Positions 28,681 through 35,844 of a DNA stretch of 38,179 bases are shown in pieces. Every line of letters starts with the position of its first letter. Position 1 is the stretch's first letter. The stretch comes from Planctomycetales bacterium (GTDB taxonomy: Bacteria; Planctomycetota; Planctomycetia; Pirellulales; Pirellulaceae), in assembly GCA_020426845.1 (NCBI GenBank), contig JAGQPF010000299.1, positions 1 to 38,179 of the forward strand. The letters are read 5' to 3'. The notes under the pieces were generated by a model that was given only the letters and a program-made list of their open reading frames with translations, was not told where the DNA came from and searched no databases. Both the position numbers and the translations under genes were made by a program.

Positions 28681-28716
28681 TTTAGTTGTCTAAAACAGAT
28701 TTTTTAACTTGCTAAA
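28681..28716. promoter_or_regulatory. Two operator-like palindromes, candidate DtxR-type sites
   Basis: TTTAG-TTGT-CTAAA (28681-28694) is a perfect 5+4+5 palindrome. TTTAA-CTTG-CTAAA (28703-28716) repeats the same pattern with one mismatch. Their centres are 22 bp apart, two helical turns, so dimers would bind on the same face. Half-sites like TTAG/CTAA are typical of DtxR/IdeR/MntR-family operators. They cover the predicted start site and an extended -10 upstream of an operon that itself encodes a DtxR-type domain. Binding is inferred. Confidence 0.5.
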
Positions 28717-28733
28717 ATCGGGGGTGCCGTTCG

Positions 28734-29666
28734 ATGTTGCGGAGGGTTTCGCGTCGGACATTCTTGCTGGCGGCCACAGCGGCGGCTACCGCCGCAGCTC
28801 CCGCCCGCCGGGCGATGGCGCAGGAGTCGCCTCGTGGCGATTTCCTGCTCTGCTCCACCACCCAGACGGCAGACTTTGCGCGACAGGTGGTGGGTGATCG
28901 GCTCCAGGTCCGCTGCGTGTTGGCGCCGGGCGAGGATCCGCACCTGTATCAGCTCAAGCCGCGCGATGCGTCCGTGGCGGGACAATCGTTGTTGTGCGTG
29001 CAGAACGGCTGGCATCTGGAAGGCAAGGAGTGGATGGAGACGCTGGCTGCGAACGCGAACAAGCGGCTGGTGACTTGCGTCGAGGGCGCCAAGCCGTTGG
29101 AATTGGACGAGGAGGGGGAGCAGGTCCGCGATCCTCACGCGTGGTTCAGTCCGGCCAACGCCGCGATGTACGTGCGCAACATCACGCGAGCGGTGAGCGA
29201 GTTACAGCCGCAGCATCGTCGCGAGTTCGAGGCCCGCGCGTCGTTGTATCTGACTCAGTTGCGGACGCTGGACCAGTGGATCAAGCGTCAGGTGGAGCAG
29301 GTGCCGCAGCAGCGTCGCGTGCTGGTGACGAGCCACGATGCGTTCAACTACTTTTGTCGCGATTACGGCTTTCAATCGGCGGCGCCGGCGGGCTGGTCGA
29401 CGGGCCAGGAGTTGGGGGCGGGCGCGACTCCGGGGCGGCGCCGTGAAGTGGTCGACTCGATTCGCAGCTTCCGCGTGCCCGCGATTTTTGTCGAGACGAG
29501 CGTCAACCCCGAGCTGATTCGAGAGATCGCCAACGACGCGGGCGTCAAAGTCGGCGGCAAGCTGTATAGCGACTCCATGGGCGGGCCCGGCACCGCGGGC
29601 GAGACCTACCTGGGAATGATGCGCGAGAATGTGCTGACGATCGTCTCGGCGTTGGGTGACTCCTGA
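28734..29666 (+). CDS. Tat-exported metal ABC transporter substrate-binding protein (TroA/YtgA type)
   Basis: This 310-residue cluster A-I binding protein has a twin-arginine signal, VSRRTFLLAATAAATAAA, ending near AMAQ. Four predicted metal ligands are His70 (GEDPHLYQLKP), His135 (DPHAWFSP), His201 (TSHDAFNYF) and Asp280 (SDSMG). The three-His plus Asp set and its spacing match TroA of Treponema and chlamydial YtgA, and differ from Mn-specific PsaA/MntC, where the third ligand is Glu. The His-rich loop of ZnuA is absent. The metal could be Zn, Mn or Fe. It is the first gene of an operon with an ATPase and a permease-repressor fusion. Tat export suggests folding, perhaps metal loading, before export. 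Confidence 0.92.
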   Translation: MLRRVSRRTFLLAATAAATAAAPARRAMAQESPRGDFLLCSTTQTADFARQVVGDRLQVRCVLAPGEDPHLYQLKPRDASVAGQSLLCVQNGWHLEGKEWMETLAANANKRLVTCVEGAKPLELDEEGEQVRDPHAWFSPANAAMYVRNITRAVSELQPQHRREFEARASLYLTQLRTLDQWIKRQVEQVPQQRRVLVTSHDAFNYFCRDYGFQSAAPAGWSTGQELGAGATPGRRREVVDSIRSFRVPAIFVETSVNPELIREIANDAGVKVGGKLYSDSMGGPGTAGETYLGMMRENVLTIVSALGDS

Positions 29667-29687
29667 CGAAGACGCACGAGTCAAAGT

Positions 29688-29714
29688 GCCGAGCCGGCCG
29701 GGAGCGGGCTCGGC
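29688..29714 (+). other. Stable hairpin after the binding-protein gene
   Basis: GCCGAGCC (29688-29695) and GGCTCGGC (29707-29714) form an 8-bp perfect GC-rich stem with an 11-base loop, 21 bases after the stop. No T run follows. It may protect the upstream message or reduce transcription into the rest of the operon, giving more binding protein than membrane parts; inferred. Confidence 0.45.
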
Positions 29715-29826
29715 AAGACTCCGGCGCCGGCGCCATAATGCAGAAGTGCCAGACCGGAGTTCCAAGATTGTTACACGTGTCGCCCGTGGCGTGGCACATT
29801 CATCCTTTCCCTCCCTTTCCCCGCCA

Positions 29827-29859
29827 TTCCCCTCTTTGCGTCTTTGCGCCCTGGCGTGA
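29827..29859 (-). repeat. CGCAAAG-type dispersed repeat, copy 2
   Basis: On the minus strand this reads TCACGCCAGGGCGCAAAGAC then GCAAAGAGGGGAA, aligning with 21285-21317. It ends 11 bases before the start of the next gene. Confidence 0.6.
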
Positions 29860-29870
29860 GACTTCCTCCC

Positions 29871-30341
29871 ATGCGACCGCTTCTCGCCCTGGCCATGTCC
29901 GTCGCCATCCTTGGGTTGGTGCAAGCCTATATGGATTTTCAACGCGCGACGGCGGTGCGGCTGGAGACGGACAACGCTGACGAGGCCGCGTCACGAACTT
30001 GCGCGTTTCGAGGCGTGCTCAATTTCGCCGCCGAAGCGGATGTGTTCAATTTCGACTCGGCGTCGGTGGAGATTCGCCGCATCGGCGCCGCCGAGCCGCT
30101 GTTGCGGCACGAGGCCCCGTTGGCGGCGGGCGAGCCGTTGGAGGCCTCGCTGGCCCTGCCTCACGGGGAAGTGAATCTGGTGTTTGAAGCGACGCCGGCG
30201 GGTGGCGCCGACTTCGAGCCATCGGCGCCGCCACAAATGGAGATCGAGCTTCGCTGCGGCGAGCAGCTGATCCAGCAAGCGTTGCCGATGCGGCGTGAGG
30301 CGGATGTCTGGCGAGCGGAGGCGGCGCTGCAACTGCCATGA
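29871..30341 (+). CDS. Unknown membrane-anchored or exported protein in the metal-uptake operon
   Basis: The 156-residue protein starts at ATG 29871 (MRPLLALAMSVAILGLVQAY); an ATG at 29844 would add nine residues from a repeat. The N terminus is one hydrophobic segment, a signal anchor or signal peptide without a clear cleavage site. The rest is rich in beta-prone hydrophobic/acidic alternation (SASVEIRRIGAAEPLLRHEA, GEVNLVFEATP, MEIELRCGEQL), suggesting a small beta-sandwich outside the cytoplasm. It has two Cys (CAFRG and RCGEQ). Its TGA overlaps the ATG of the ATPase gene (ATGA), so translation is coupled and a role in the transporter is likely, but no family was recognised. Confidence 0.75.
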   Translation: MRPLLALAMSVAILGLVQAYMDFQRATAVRLETDNADEAASRTCAFRGVLNFAAEADVFNFDSASVEIRRIGAAEPLLRHEAPLAAGEPLEASLALPHGEVNLVFEATPAGGADFEPSAPPQMEIELRCGEQLIQQALPMRREADVWRAEAALQLP

Positions 30342-31114
30342 CTTTGACACCTGCCATCGAAGTGCAACACCTGACGGTCAGCTACGGCCCCGTGCCCGCG
30401 CTGCTGGATGTCAGTTTCGAGATTCCTCCCGGTCAGCTGGTGGGAGTCATCGGCCCCAACGGCTCGGGCAAGTCCACGCTGGTCAAGTCGTTGCTGGGCT
30501 TCGTCAAGCCGGACTTCGGCTCGGTCAACCTGTTTGGCGAGCCGGTCGACAAGTCGCGAGGTCGAGTGGCCTACGTCCCCCAACGCGGCTCGGTGGACTG
30601 GGACTTCCCGATCACGGTGCGCGAAGTGGCGATGATGGGCCGATATGGCCACGTGCCCTGGTGGCGCGATCTGACTCGCGAGGATCGTCGCATCGCCGAC
30701 GCCGCGCTGGAAATGGTGCGAATGCAGGATTTTCGACATCGGCAAATCGGCCAGCTTTCGGGAGGCCAGCAGCAGCGAGTCTTCCTGGCGCGGGCGATGG
30801 CCCAAGGCGCCGACATCCTGCTGCTTGACGAGCCGTTTGCCGGCGTCGACGCCGCGACCGAGCGCGCGATCCTCGACGTGCTGGACGAGACGAAGCAGGC
30901 AGGACACACGCTGGTGGTCGTGCATCACGATTTGGCCACGGCGGCCGAGTACTTCGACTCACTGTTGCTGTTGAAACAACGGTTGTTTGCCCACGGCACG
31001 CCCGAGGCGGTGCTGCACCCCGAACTGCTCGCTCAGGTCTACGAGGGCGCATTGCGAATCTTCTCGACCTTGCCCACCACCGAGGAGGAAGACGAGGCGG
31101 GAGGGGAGTCATGA
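30338..31114 (+). CDS. Metal ABC transporter ATP-binding protein
   Basis: This 258-residue ABC ATPase has Walker A GPNGSGKST (39-47), signature LSGGQQQR (from 140), Walker B ILLLDEPFAGVD (from 160) and the switch His in VVVHHDL. The Q-loop segment VAYVPQRGSVDWDFPITVREV is characteristic of the Zn/Mn/Fe family (TroB, ZnuC, MntB, YtgB). It powers import through the permease encoded next. The start overlaps the previous stop and its own TGA overlaps the ATG of the permease gene, both as ATGA, so the three downstream genes form a translationally coupled block. Confidence 0.95.
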   Translation: MTLTPAIEVQHLTVSYGPVPALLDVSFEIPPGQLVGVIGPNGSGKSTLVKSLLGFVKPDFGSVNLFGEPVDKSRGRVAYVPQRGSVDWDFPITVREVAMMGRYGHVPWWRDLTREDRRIADAALEMVRMQDFRHRQIGQLSGGQQQRVFLARAMAQGADILLLDEPFAGVDAATERAILDVLDETKQAGHTLVVVHHDLATAAEYFDSLLLLKQRLFAHGTPEAVLHPELLAQVYEGALRIFSTLPTTEEEDEAGGES

Positions 31115-32655
31115 ACTATCCGCAGTGGCTCGTCGATCTGCAGCACCAGAGCCCTCACGTCTTGAAAGCGCTGCTGGCCGGAACGTTGGTGTCCACGGTC
31201 TGTGGCGTGATGGGCTGTTTCATTGTGCTGCGTCGCGCGGCGTTTCTCGCCGATGCGCTGGCGCACTCGATGTTGGCCGGCGTCGTCTGCGGTTACTTGC
31301 TGACGACGGCCTGGCTGCAGACGGAGGCCACGGCGCCGGCGATGCTGCTGGGGTCGATGATCGCAGGCTTGGTCACGGTGGTGCTGGTGGGCTTTGTGTC
31401 GCGGTTCTCGCGAGTGAAGGAGGACACGGTCATCGGCATTATGTACACCGCCGTGTTTGCGCTAGGCGGCGTGATCTTGTCGCTCAACAGCCATCGCGTG
31501 CCGATCGATCTCGGTCACTTTCTCACGGGGCAGGTGCTTGCCGTGCAGAACAGCGACCTCTGGATGATGGCGTTTGTCGCGGTGTTGGTGCTGTCGCTGG
31601 TGGTGCTGTTGTTTCGCCCATTGCAGCTGATCAGCTTTGACCCCGTGATGGCGGCGTCGCTGGGCATGCCCGTGCTGGCGCTGGAGTATTTGTTGACTGG
31701 CTGCACCTCGCTGGTGGTGGTCGCGGGTGTGAACATCGTCGGCGTGATCCTGGTCGTGGGCATGTTGATCATCCCGGCCGGCACGGCGTATCTGCTGTGC
31801 GATCGGCTGCGGACGATGTTGATCGTGTCGGCGTTGCTTGGCTGGACGAGTTTTCTGCTGGGGTATGGGTGGTCGGAATGGATGAATGTCGCGCCGGGTT
31901 CGGCTGTCGTCGTGGCCGGCGCGGCGCAGTTCATGACGGTGTTTCTGCTCGCGCCGCGATACGGGGTGCTAGCCGACTGGCGACGCCGTTGGAATTCCGT
32001 GCCGCAGCCGATGGTGGAGGACGTGCTGGGCAGCGTGCTGCGCAGCGACCCCGAGCAGGCCACCGTCAAGACGGTGCTACGGCACGTGGCGGGTCGTCCG
32101 CATTTGGTGCAGCGCGCCGTGAAGCGGCTGGTGAGGAGGGAGCTGCTGGAGCGAGAAGGCGACCAACTGCGGCTCACGGCGGCTGGTCGGCAGGAGGCCG
32201 AGCGACTGGTCCGCGCCCATCGGCTTTGGGAGACCTACTTGAACCATGTGGGCACTCCCGCCGAGCAACTGCATGATCATGCTCATGAGCTGGAGCACGT
32301 TCACGACCCGCTGACGATGGAGTATCTGGATGACAAGTTGGGTCATCCGCTCCAGGACCCACACGGCGCCGACATTCCGCCCGACGTGTCGCTGGGCCCC
32401 GGCGTCGAGGCCCGCGTATCGAAACTGCGAGAAGGGCACCACGGCGAGATCGTCAGCATCGGCAACTCGGGCATCGACGGCTTGCATGTCGGCATGATCG
32501 TCCACGTCGGCCCTCGCAGCGACAATGGCGAGATTTGGCAACTGATTTTGAGCGACCAGACCACCATTTCGCTTAATCACGATCAGGCCGACGAGGTGCT
32601 GATTCGCCTCGGCGATCCCTCATCCAAGGAAACCCGAAGCGTGAGCGAGGGATAG
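31111..32655 (+). CDS. Metal ABC permease fused to a DtxR-type metalloregulator (YtgCR-like)
   Basis: The 514-residue protein has two parts. Residues about 1-285 are an ABC-3 permease with eight or so hydrophobic segments and family motifs such as GVMGCFIVLRRAAFLADALA and VVVAGVNIVGVILVVGMLII. From about 302 a complete DtxR/MntR-like repressor follows: a winged helix (PHLVQRAVKRLVRRELLER as recognition helix), the metal and dimerisation domain, and a C-terminal FeoA/SH3-like domain (about 425-495). DtxR ligands are retained: His370 and Glu374 (HRLWE) correspond to His79/Glu83, and His388, His392, Glu395, His396 (HDHAHELEH) to His98/Cys102/Glu105/His106. Chlamydial YtgCR has the same architecture and is cleaved to release an iron-dependent repressor. 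The last residues, ETRSVSEG, and the stop are read from a dispersed repeat. Confidence 0.93.
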   Translation: MNYPQWLVDLQHQSPHVLKALLAGTLVSTVCGVMGCFIVLRRAAFLADALAHSMLAGVVCGYLLTTAWLQTEATAPAMLLGSMIAGLVTVVLVGFVSRFSRVKEDTVIGIMYTAVFALGGVILSLNSHRVPIDLGHFLTGQVLAVQNSDLWMMAFVAVLVLSLVVLLFRPLQLISFDPVMAASLGMPVLALEYLLTGCTSLVVVAGVNIVGVILVVGMLIIPAGTAYLLCDRLRTMLIVSALLGWTSFLLGYGWSEWMNVAPGSAVVVAGAAQFMTVFLLAPRYGVLADWRRRWNSVPQPMVEDVLGSVLRSDPEQATVKTVLRHVAGRPHLVQRAVKRLVRRELLEREGDQLRLTAAGRQEAERLVRAHRLWETYLNHVGTPAEQLHDHAHELEHVHDPLTMEYLDDKLGHPLQDPHGADIPPDVSLGPGVEARVSKLREGHHGEIVSIGNSGIDGLHVGMIVHVGPRSDNGEIWQLILSDQTTISLNHDQADEVLIRLGDPSSKETRSVSEG

Positions 32656-32680
32656 AGTCGCCACATCCCTCGGCCAAGGT
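32613..32680 (+). repeat. Dispersed stop-codon repeat at the permease-repressor 3' end
   Basis: GATCCCTCATCCAAGGAAAC, then CCGAAGCGTGAGCGAGGGAT, then AGAGTCGCCACATCCCTCGG. It supplies the C-terminal KETRSVSEG and the TAG stop (32653-32655) of the permease-repressor gene. ATCCCTC and GAGGGAT arms can pair. The part from GATAGAGTCGCCACATCCCTC on recurs at 32868-32896. Confidence 0.85.
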
Positions 32681-32690
32681 CTCGCCTCGG

Positions 32691-32762
32691 TTCCACGGGC
32701 TTACGCCCGTGGCTACCTTCTGTCGCCCCTTCGGGGCTTTTGCGCTTACCTTGCGAGTGGGA
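32691..32762 (-). repeat. Two-hairpin repeat, copy A
   Basis: On the minus strand the unit reads GCCCC-GAA-GGGGC, GACAGAAGGTAGC, then CACGGGC-GTAA-GCCCGTG. It is the same element as in 24462-24885, but the second stem has a different sequence with pairing kept, and the loop is GTAA. Confidence 0.85.
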
Positions 32763-32797
32763 AGCTATTTTGCCACGACTTTAGGGGCTCGCGACAG

Positions 32798-32869
32798 TTC
32801 CACGGGCTCGCGCCCGTGGCTACCTTCTGTCGCCCCTCCGGGGCTTTTGCGCTTAACTTGCGAGTGGGA
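32798..32869 (-). repeat. Two-hairpin repeat, copy B
   Basis: It is nearly identical to copy A over 72 bases. On the minus strand the second hairpin is CACGGGC-GCGA-GCCCGTG and the first is GCCCC-GGA-GGGGC. Between copies A and B there are only 35 bases without recognisable content. Confidence 0.85.
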
Positions 32870-32880
32870 TAGAGTCGCCA

Positions 32881-33030
32881 CATCCCTCGGCCAAGGAAAC
32901 CCGAAGCGTGAGCGAGGGATAGAGTCGTAGCATCCCTCGGCGATTGGAACGCCGACGCTTCTGTCGGCCGCTCAGCCGAAATTCATGGGGCCAAAAAGCT
33001 GCTATCCCTCGCTGACGCTTCGGGTTTCCT
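32881..33030. repeat. Two further copies of the stop-codon repeat, opposite orientations
   Basis: A direct copy lies at 32881-32927 (CATCCCTCGGCCAAGGAAAC, CCGAAGCGTGAGCGAGGGAT, AGAGTCG) and an inverted one at 33002-33030 (CTATCCCTCGCTGACGCTTC, GGGTTTCCT). The 74 bases between them show nothing recognisable. With copies A and B they fill most of the 489-bp gap before the next gene. Confidence 0.8.
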
Positions 33031-33144
33031 TCTCTCGTCCGCGGGTTGCATGGCCGAGGGGCAGAAAAGACAATGGATGATTCGCCCTCACACGCGGCGG
33101 CCAACCGCTCCTGCGACTCCATCCAGACACCCCAATCGCCAACC

Positions 33145-35844
33145 ATGAAAATCCCCTCCCCCGCCCTGCTCCGGCATTCCACCATGCTCGCGTTGGCCCT
33201 GCTGACCGCCGTCTCGACGGCGGCCGAGCCCGCGCGATTGACCTTGCAGAAAGGCGACCACATCTGCCTGGTTGGCAACGAGCTGGGCGAGCGGATGCAG
33301 CATCACAACGAGTGGGAGACGTTGTTGCATCAACGGTTTCCGAAGCTCGAGTTGTCCGTTCGCAATCTCTGCTTTCCGGGCGACGAGCCGTTTGAGCGAA
33401 TTCGCTCGCAAAATTTCGGCGAGCCGGACGATCATTTGAAGCATAGCCAGGCGAGCGTGGTGCTCTACTTCTTTGGCTTCAACGAGTCCTTCGCCGGCAA
33501 GGAGGGCGTCGAAAAATTCATCGAGGAGATGAAGCGGCTGATCGAGCACACCAAGTCGACGGACTATGGACGCGGCGCTCCGCGCGTGGCGCTGATCTCT
33601 CCCATCGCCTTCGAGAACACGGGCGACTCGAACTTGCCGGACGGCAAGCAGCACAACGAGCGGCTGCGCGAGTACGCCGCGGCGTTGAAGGAGGTGGCGG
33701 CGGCCACGGGCGTAGCCTATGTGGACTTGTTCTCGCCGACGTTGGCGTTGTTCGAAAAGTCGGATCAACGATTGACGCTGGACGGCGCCCATCTCAATGC
33801 CGACGGCTACGCGGAGCTGGCGCCGATTCTGGACCGACAGTTGTTCGGCCCCGATGGCCCTCAATCGGTTGACGCGGCGCTCAAAAAGATCGTGGATGAC
33901 AAGAGCTTTCATTGGTGGCATCGTTATCGAGCCGTCAACGGTTACTCGATCTACGGCGCTCGTGGCCTGGCCGGAACCGACGGCACTTACAACAATCGCG
34001 ACGTGATGGAGCGCGAACGGCAGATCCTTGACGAGATGTGCGCCAACCGCGACCAGCGCATCTGGGCGGTCGCTCGCGGCGAGCAGGTCACGGGACCCAT
34101 CGATGACTCCAACACGCTGCCGTTCATCACGCCGAAGACGAATGTTGGCGGCGCCGACGATCCCAATGCCAAACATGGCAAGCTCGGATCGCTCGACTAT
34201 CTTTCCGCGGCCGAGCAGGTCAAGCGGTTCAAGCTCGCGCCGGGCTTCGAAGTGCAGTTGGTGGCCTCCGAGGAGCAATTCCCCGAGCTGGCCAACCCGG
34301 TCGCGCTGAACTTCGACAACAAGGGCCGGCTGTGGGTCGCGACGATGCCGTCCTACCCTCATTGGCAGCCGAAAACCAAGCTCGACGACAAGATCCTGAT
34401 CTTCGAGGACGCCGATGGAGACGGCCGCGCCGACGAATGCAAGGTGTTTGCGGATGGCCTGCACCAGCCGACCGGCTTTGAGATCGGCCGGGGCGGGGCC
34501 TATATCGCGCAGCAACCCGACATCCTGTTCGTGAAGGACCTGGACGGCGACGACCACGCGGACACTCGCGTGCGACAATTGGTCGGATTCTGCTCGGCCG
34601 ACTCTCACCACGGCATTTGCGCTTTCGAGTGGGGCCCGGGCGGCGGACTCTACTTTCAGGAAGGCACGTTCAAATTCTCGCAGGTCGAAAGCCCGTACGG
34701 TTTGACGCGGCTCCACGAGACGGGGATCTGGCGGTACGATCCTCGCACCGCCAAGTTCGGCGTCCACGTGAACTTTGCGTTCTCCAATCCGTGGGGCCAT
34801 GTGTTTGACCGCTGGGGCCAGAACTTTATTGGAGACGCGTCGCCCGGCTTCAGTTATTGGGCCGCGCCGATCTCCGGCAAGATGGACTATCCGCTCAAGC
34901 ACCCGGGCGGCTCGCAGCATCGCCGCATGGCGAAAGAGACGGGCGGCGATCCCGACTACCGGCACAAGACCTTTTATGAGAAGCGAACTCGCCCGCTGGC
35001 CGGCTGTGCGATGGTCTCCAGCCGGCACTTCCCGCCGGAGATGCAGGGCAACTTCCTGGTCACCAACTGCATCGGCGATCGCATGATGTTGAACCATGAG
35101 GTCCGCGAAGAGGGATCGGGTTTCGCGGGCAAGGAGATTGAGCCGTTGATCTCTTGCGAAGACGGGAACTTCCGCCCCGTCGATATTCAGATCGCGCCGG
35201 ACGGATCGCTTTACATCGTCGACTGGCATAACGCGCTGATCGGCCACTTGCAGCACAATCTTCGCGAGCCTCACCGCGATCACTCACATGGCCGGATTTG
35301 GCGAGTGAAGCATAAGACGCGTCCGCTGTTGACTCCGGCCAAGATCGCCGGCGAGCCGATTCCCGCCTTGCTCGAGCTGTTGCGAGCGCCCGAAGACCGC
35401 ACTCGCTATCGAGCTCGCCGTGAGCTGGCGGAGCGTGACAGCAAAGAGGTGCTGACCGCCGTGAACCAGTGGACCGCGGGCCTCGACAAGTCCGCCGACG
35501 ATTACGAGCATCTGTTGCTTGAGTCGCTTTGGCTCCATCAGACTCATAACGATATCGACACCGGGCTGTTGCAGCAGCTGCTTGGCGCGAAGGACCACCG
35601 GGCGCGGGCGGCGGCGACGCGAGTGCTTTCGTTCTGGGTCGGCGATGTGAAGGACACGCTGAAGCTGCTGAAGACGCTGGTGAACGACTCGCATCCGCGC
35701 GTGCGGCTCGAAGCCGTCCGCGCATTGAGCTTCCTCAGCGGCGAGGAGGCGGTCGAGGTGGCGTTGGACGTCTTGAATCACGACATGGACGACTACCTGC
35801 AGTACACGCTCGACGAGACGATGCGAGTGTTGGAGAAGAGCTGA
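33145..35844 (+). CDS. Exported SGNH-like / PVC-type membrane-bound dehydrogenase / HEAT-repeat protein
   Basis: The protein is 899 residues from ATG 33145, chosen because the signal peptide MLALALLTAVSTAA follows directly; ATGs at 33046 and 33073 would place 33 or 24 polar residues before it. Residues about 30-240 are SGNH/GDSL-like: FFGFNES and DGAHLNADGY carry the later catalytic blocks, but block I reads CLVGNELGERM, without the usual nucleophilic Ser. Residues about 358-722 form the PVC-type dehydrogenase propeller (FKLAPGFEVQLVASEEQFPE, GRLWVATMPSYPHW, ILIFEDADGDGRADE, VDWHNALIGHLQHN). HEAT-like repeats fill 732-899. Unlike the 2468-8416 protein it has no CxxCH; the heme is on the next gene, whose ATG overlaps this stop. 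Confidence 0.9.
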   Translation: MKIPSPALLRHSTMLALALLTAVSTAAEPARLTLQKGDHICLVGNELGERMQHHNEWETLLHQRFPKLELSVRNLCFPGDEPFERIRSQNFGEPDDHLKHSQASVVLYFFGFNESFAGKEGVEKFIEEMKRLIEHTKSTDYGRGAPRVALISPIAFENTGDSNLPDGKQHNERLREYAAALKEVAAATGVAYVDLFSPTLALFEKSDQRLTLDGAHLNADGYAELAPILDRQLFGPDGPQSVDAALKKIVDDKSFHWWHRYRAVNGYSIYGARGLAGTDGTYNNRDVMERERQILDEMCANRDQRIWAVARGEQVTGPIDDSNTLPFITPKTNVGGADDPNAKHGKLGSLDYLSAAEQVKRFKLAPGFEVQLVASEEQFPELANPVALNFDNKGRLWVATMPSYPHWQPKTKLDDKILIFEDADGDGRADECKVFADGLHQPTGFEIGRGGAYIAQQPDILFVKDLDGDDHADTRVRQLVGFCSADSHHGICAFEWGPGGGLYFQEGTFKFSQVESPYGLTRLHETGIWRYDPRTAKFGVHVNFAFSNPWGHVFDRWGQNFIGDASPGFSYWAAPISGKMDYPLKHPGGSQHRRMAKETGGDPDYRHKTFYEKRTRPLAGCAMVSSRHFPPEMQGNFLVTNCIGDRMMLNHEVREEGSGFAGKEIEPLISCEDGNFRPVDIQIAPDGSLYIVDWHNALIGHLQHNLREPHRDHSHGRIWRVKHKTRPLLTPAKIAGEPIPALLELLRAPEDRTRYRARRELAERDSKEVLTAVNQWTAGLDKSADDYEHLLLESLWLHQTHNDIDTGLLQQLLGAKDHRARAAATRVLSFWVGDVKDTLKLLKTLVNDSHPRVRLEAVRALSFLSGEEAVEVALDVLNHDMDDYLQYTLDETMRVLEKS

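Noticed and set aside
28734..32655. Zinc-specific ZnuABC system
   Set aside because: The binding protein lacks the His-rich loop of ZnuA and the fused regulator is DtxR-type, not Zur; the metal is left open.
33088..35283. A 731-codon open frame on the minus strand
   Set aside because: It is fully antisense to the SGNH/PVC dehydrogenase gene, whose domains are clear; long antisense frames are expected at this GC content. The same applies to the minus-strand frames at 4316-5896, 11180-12757, 12802-14136, 15791-17161 and 21367-22872.
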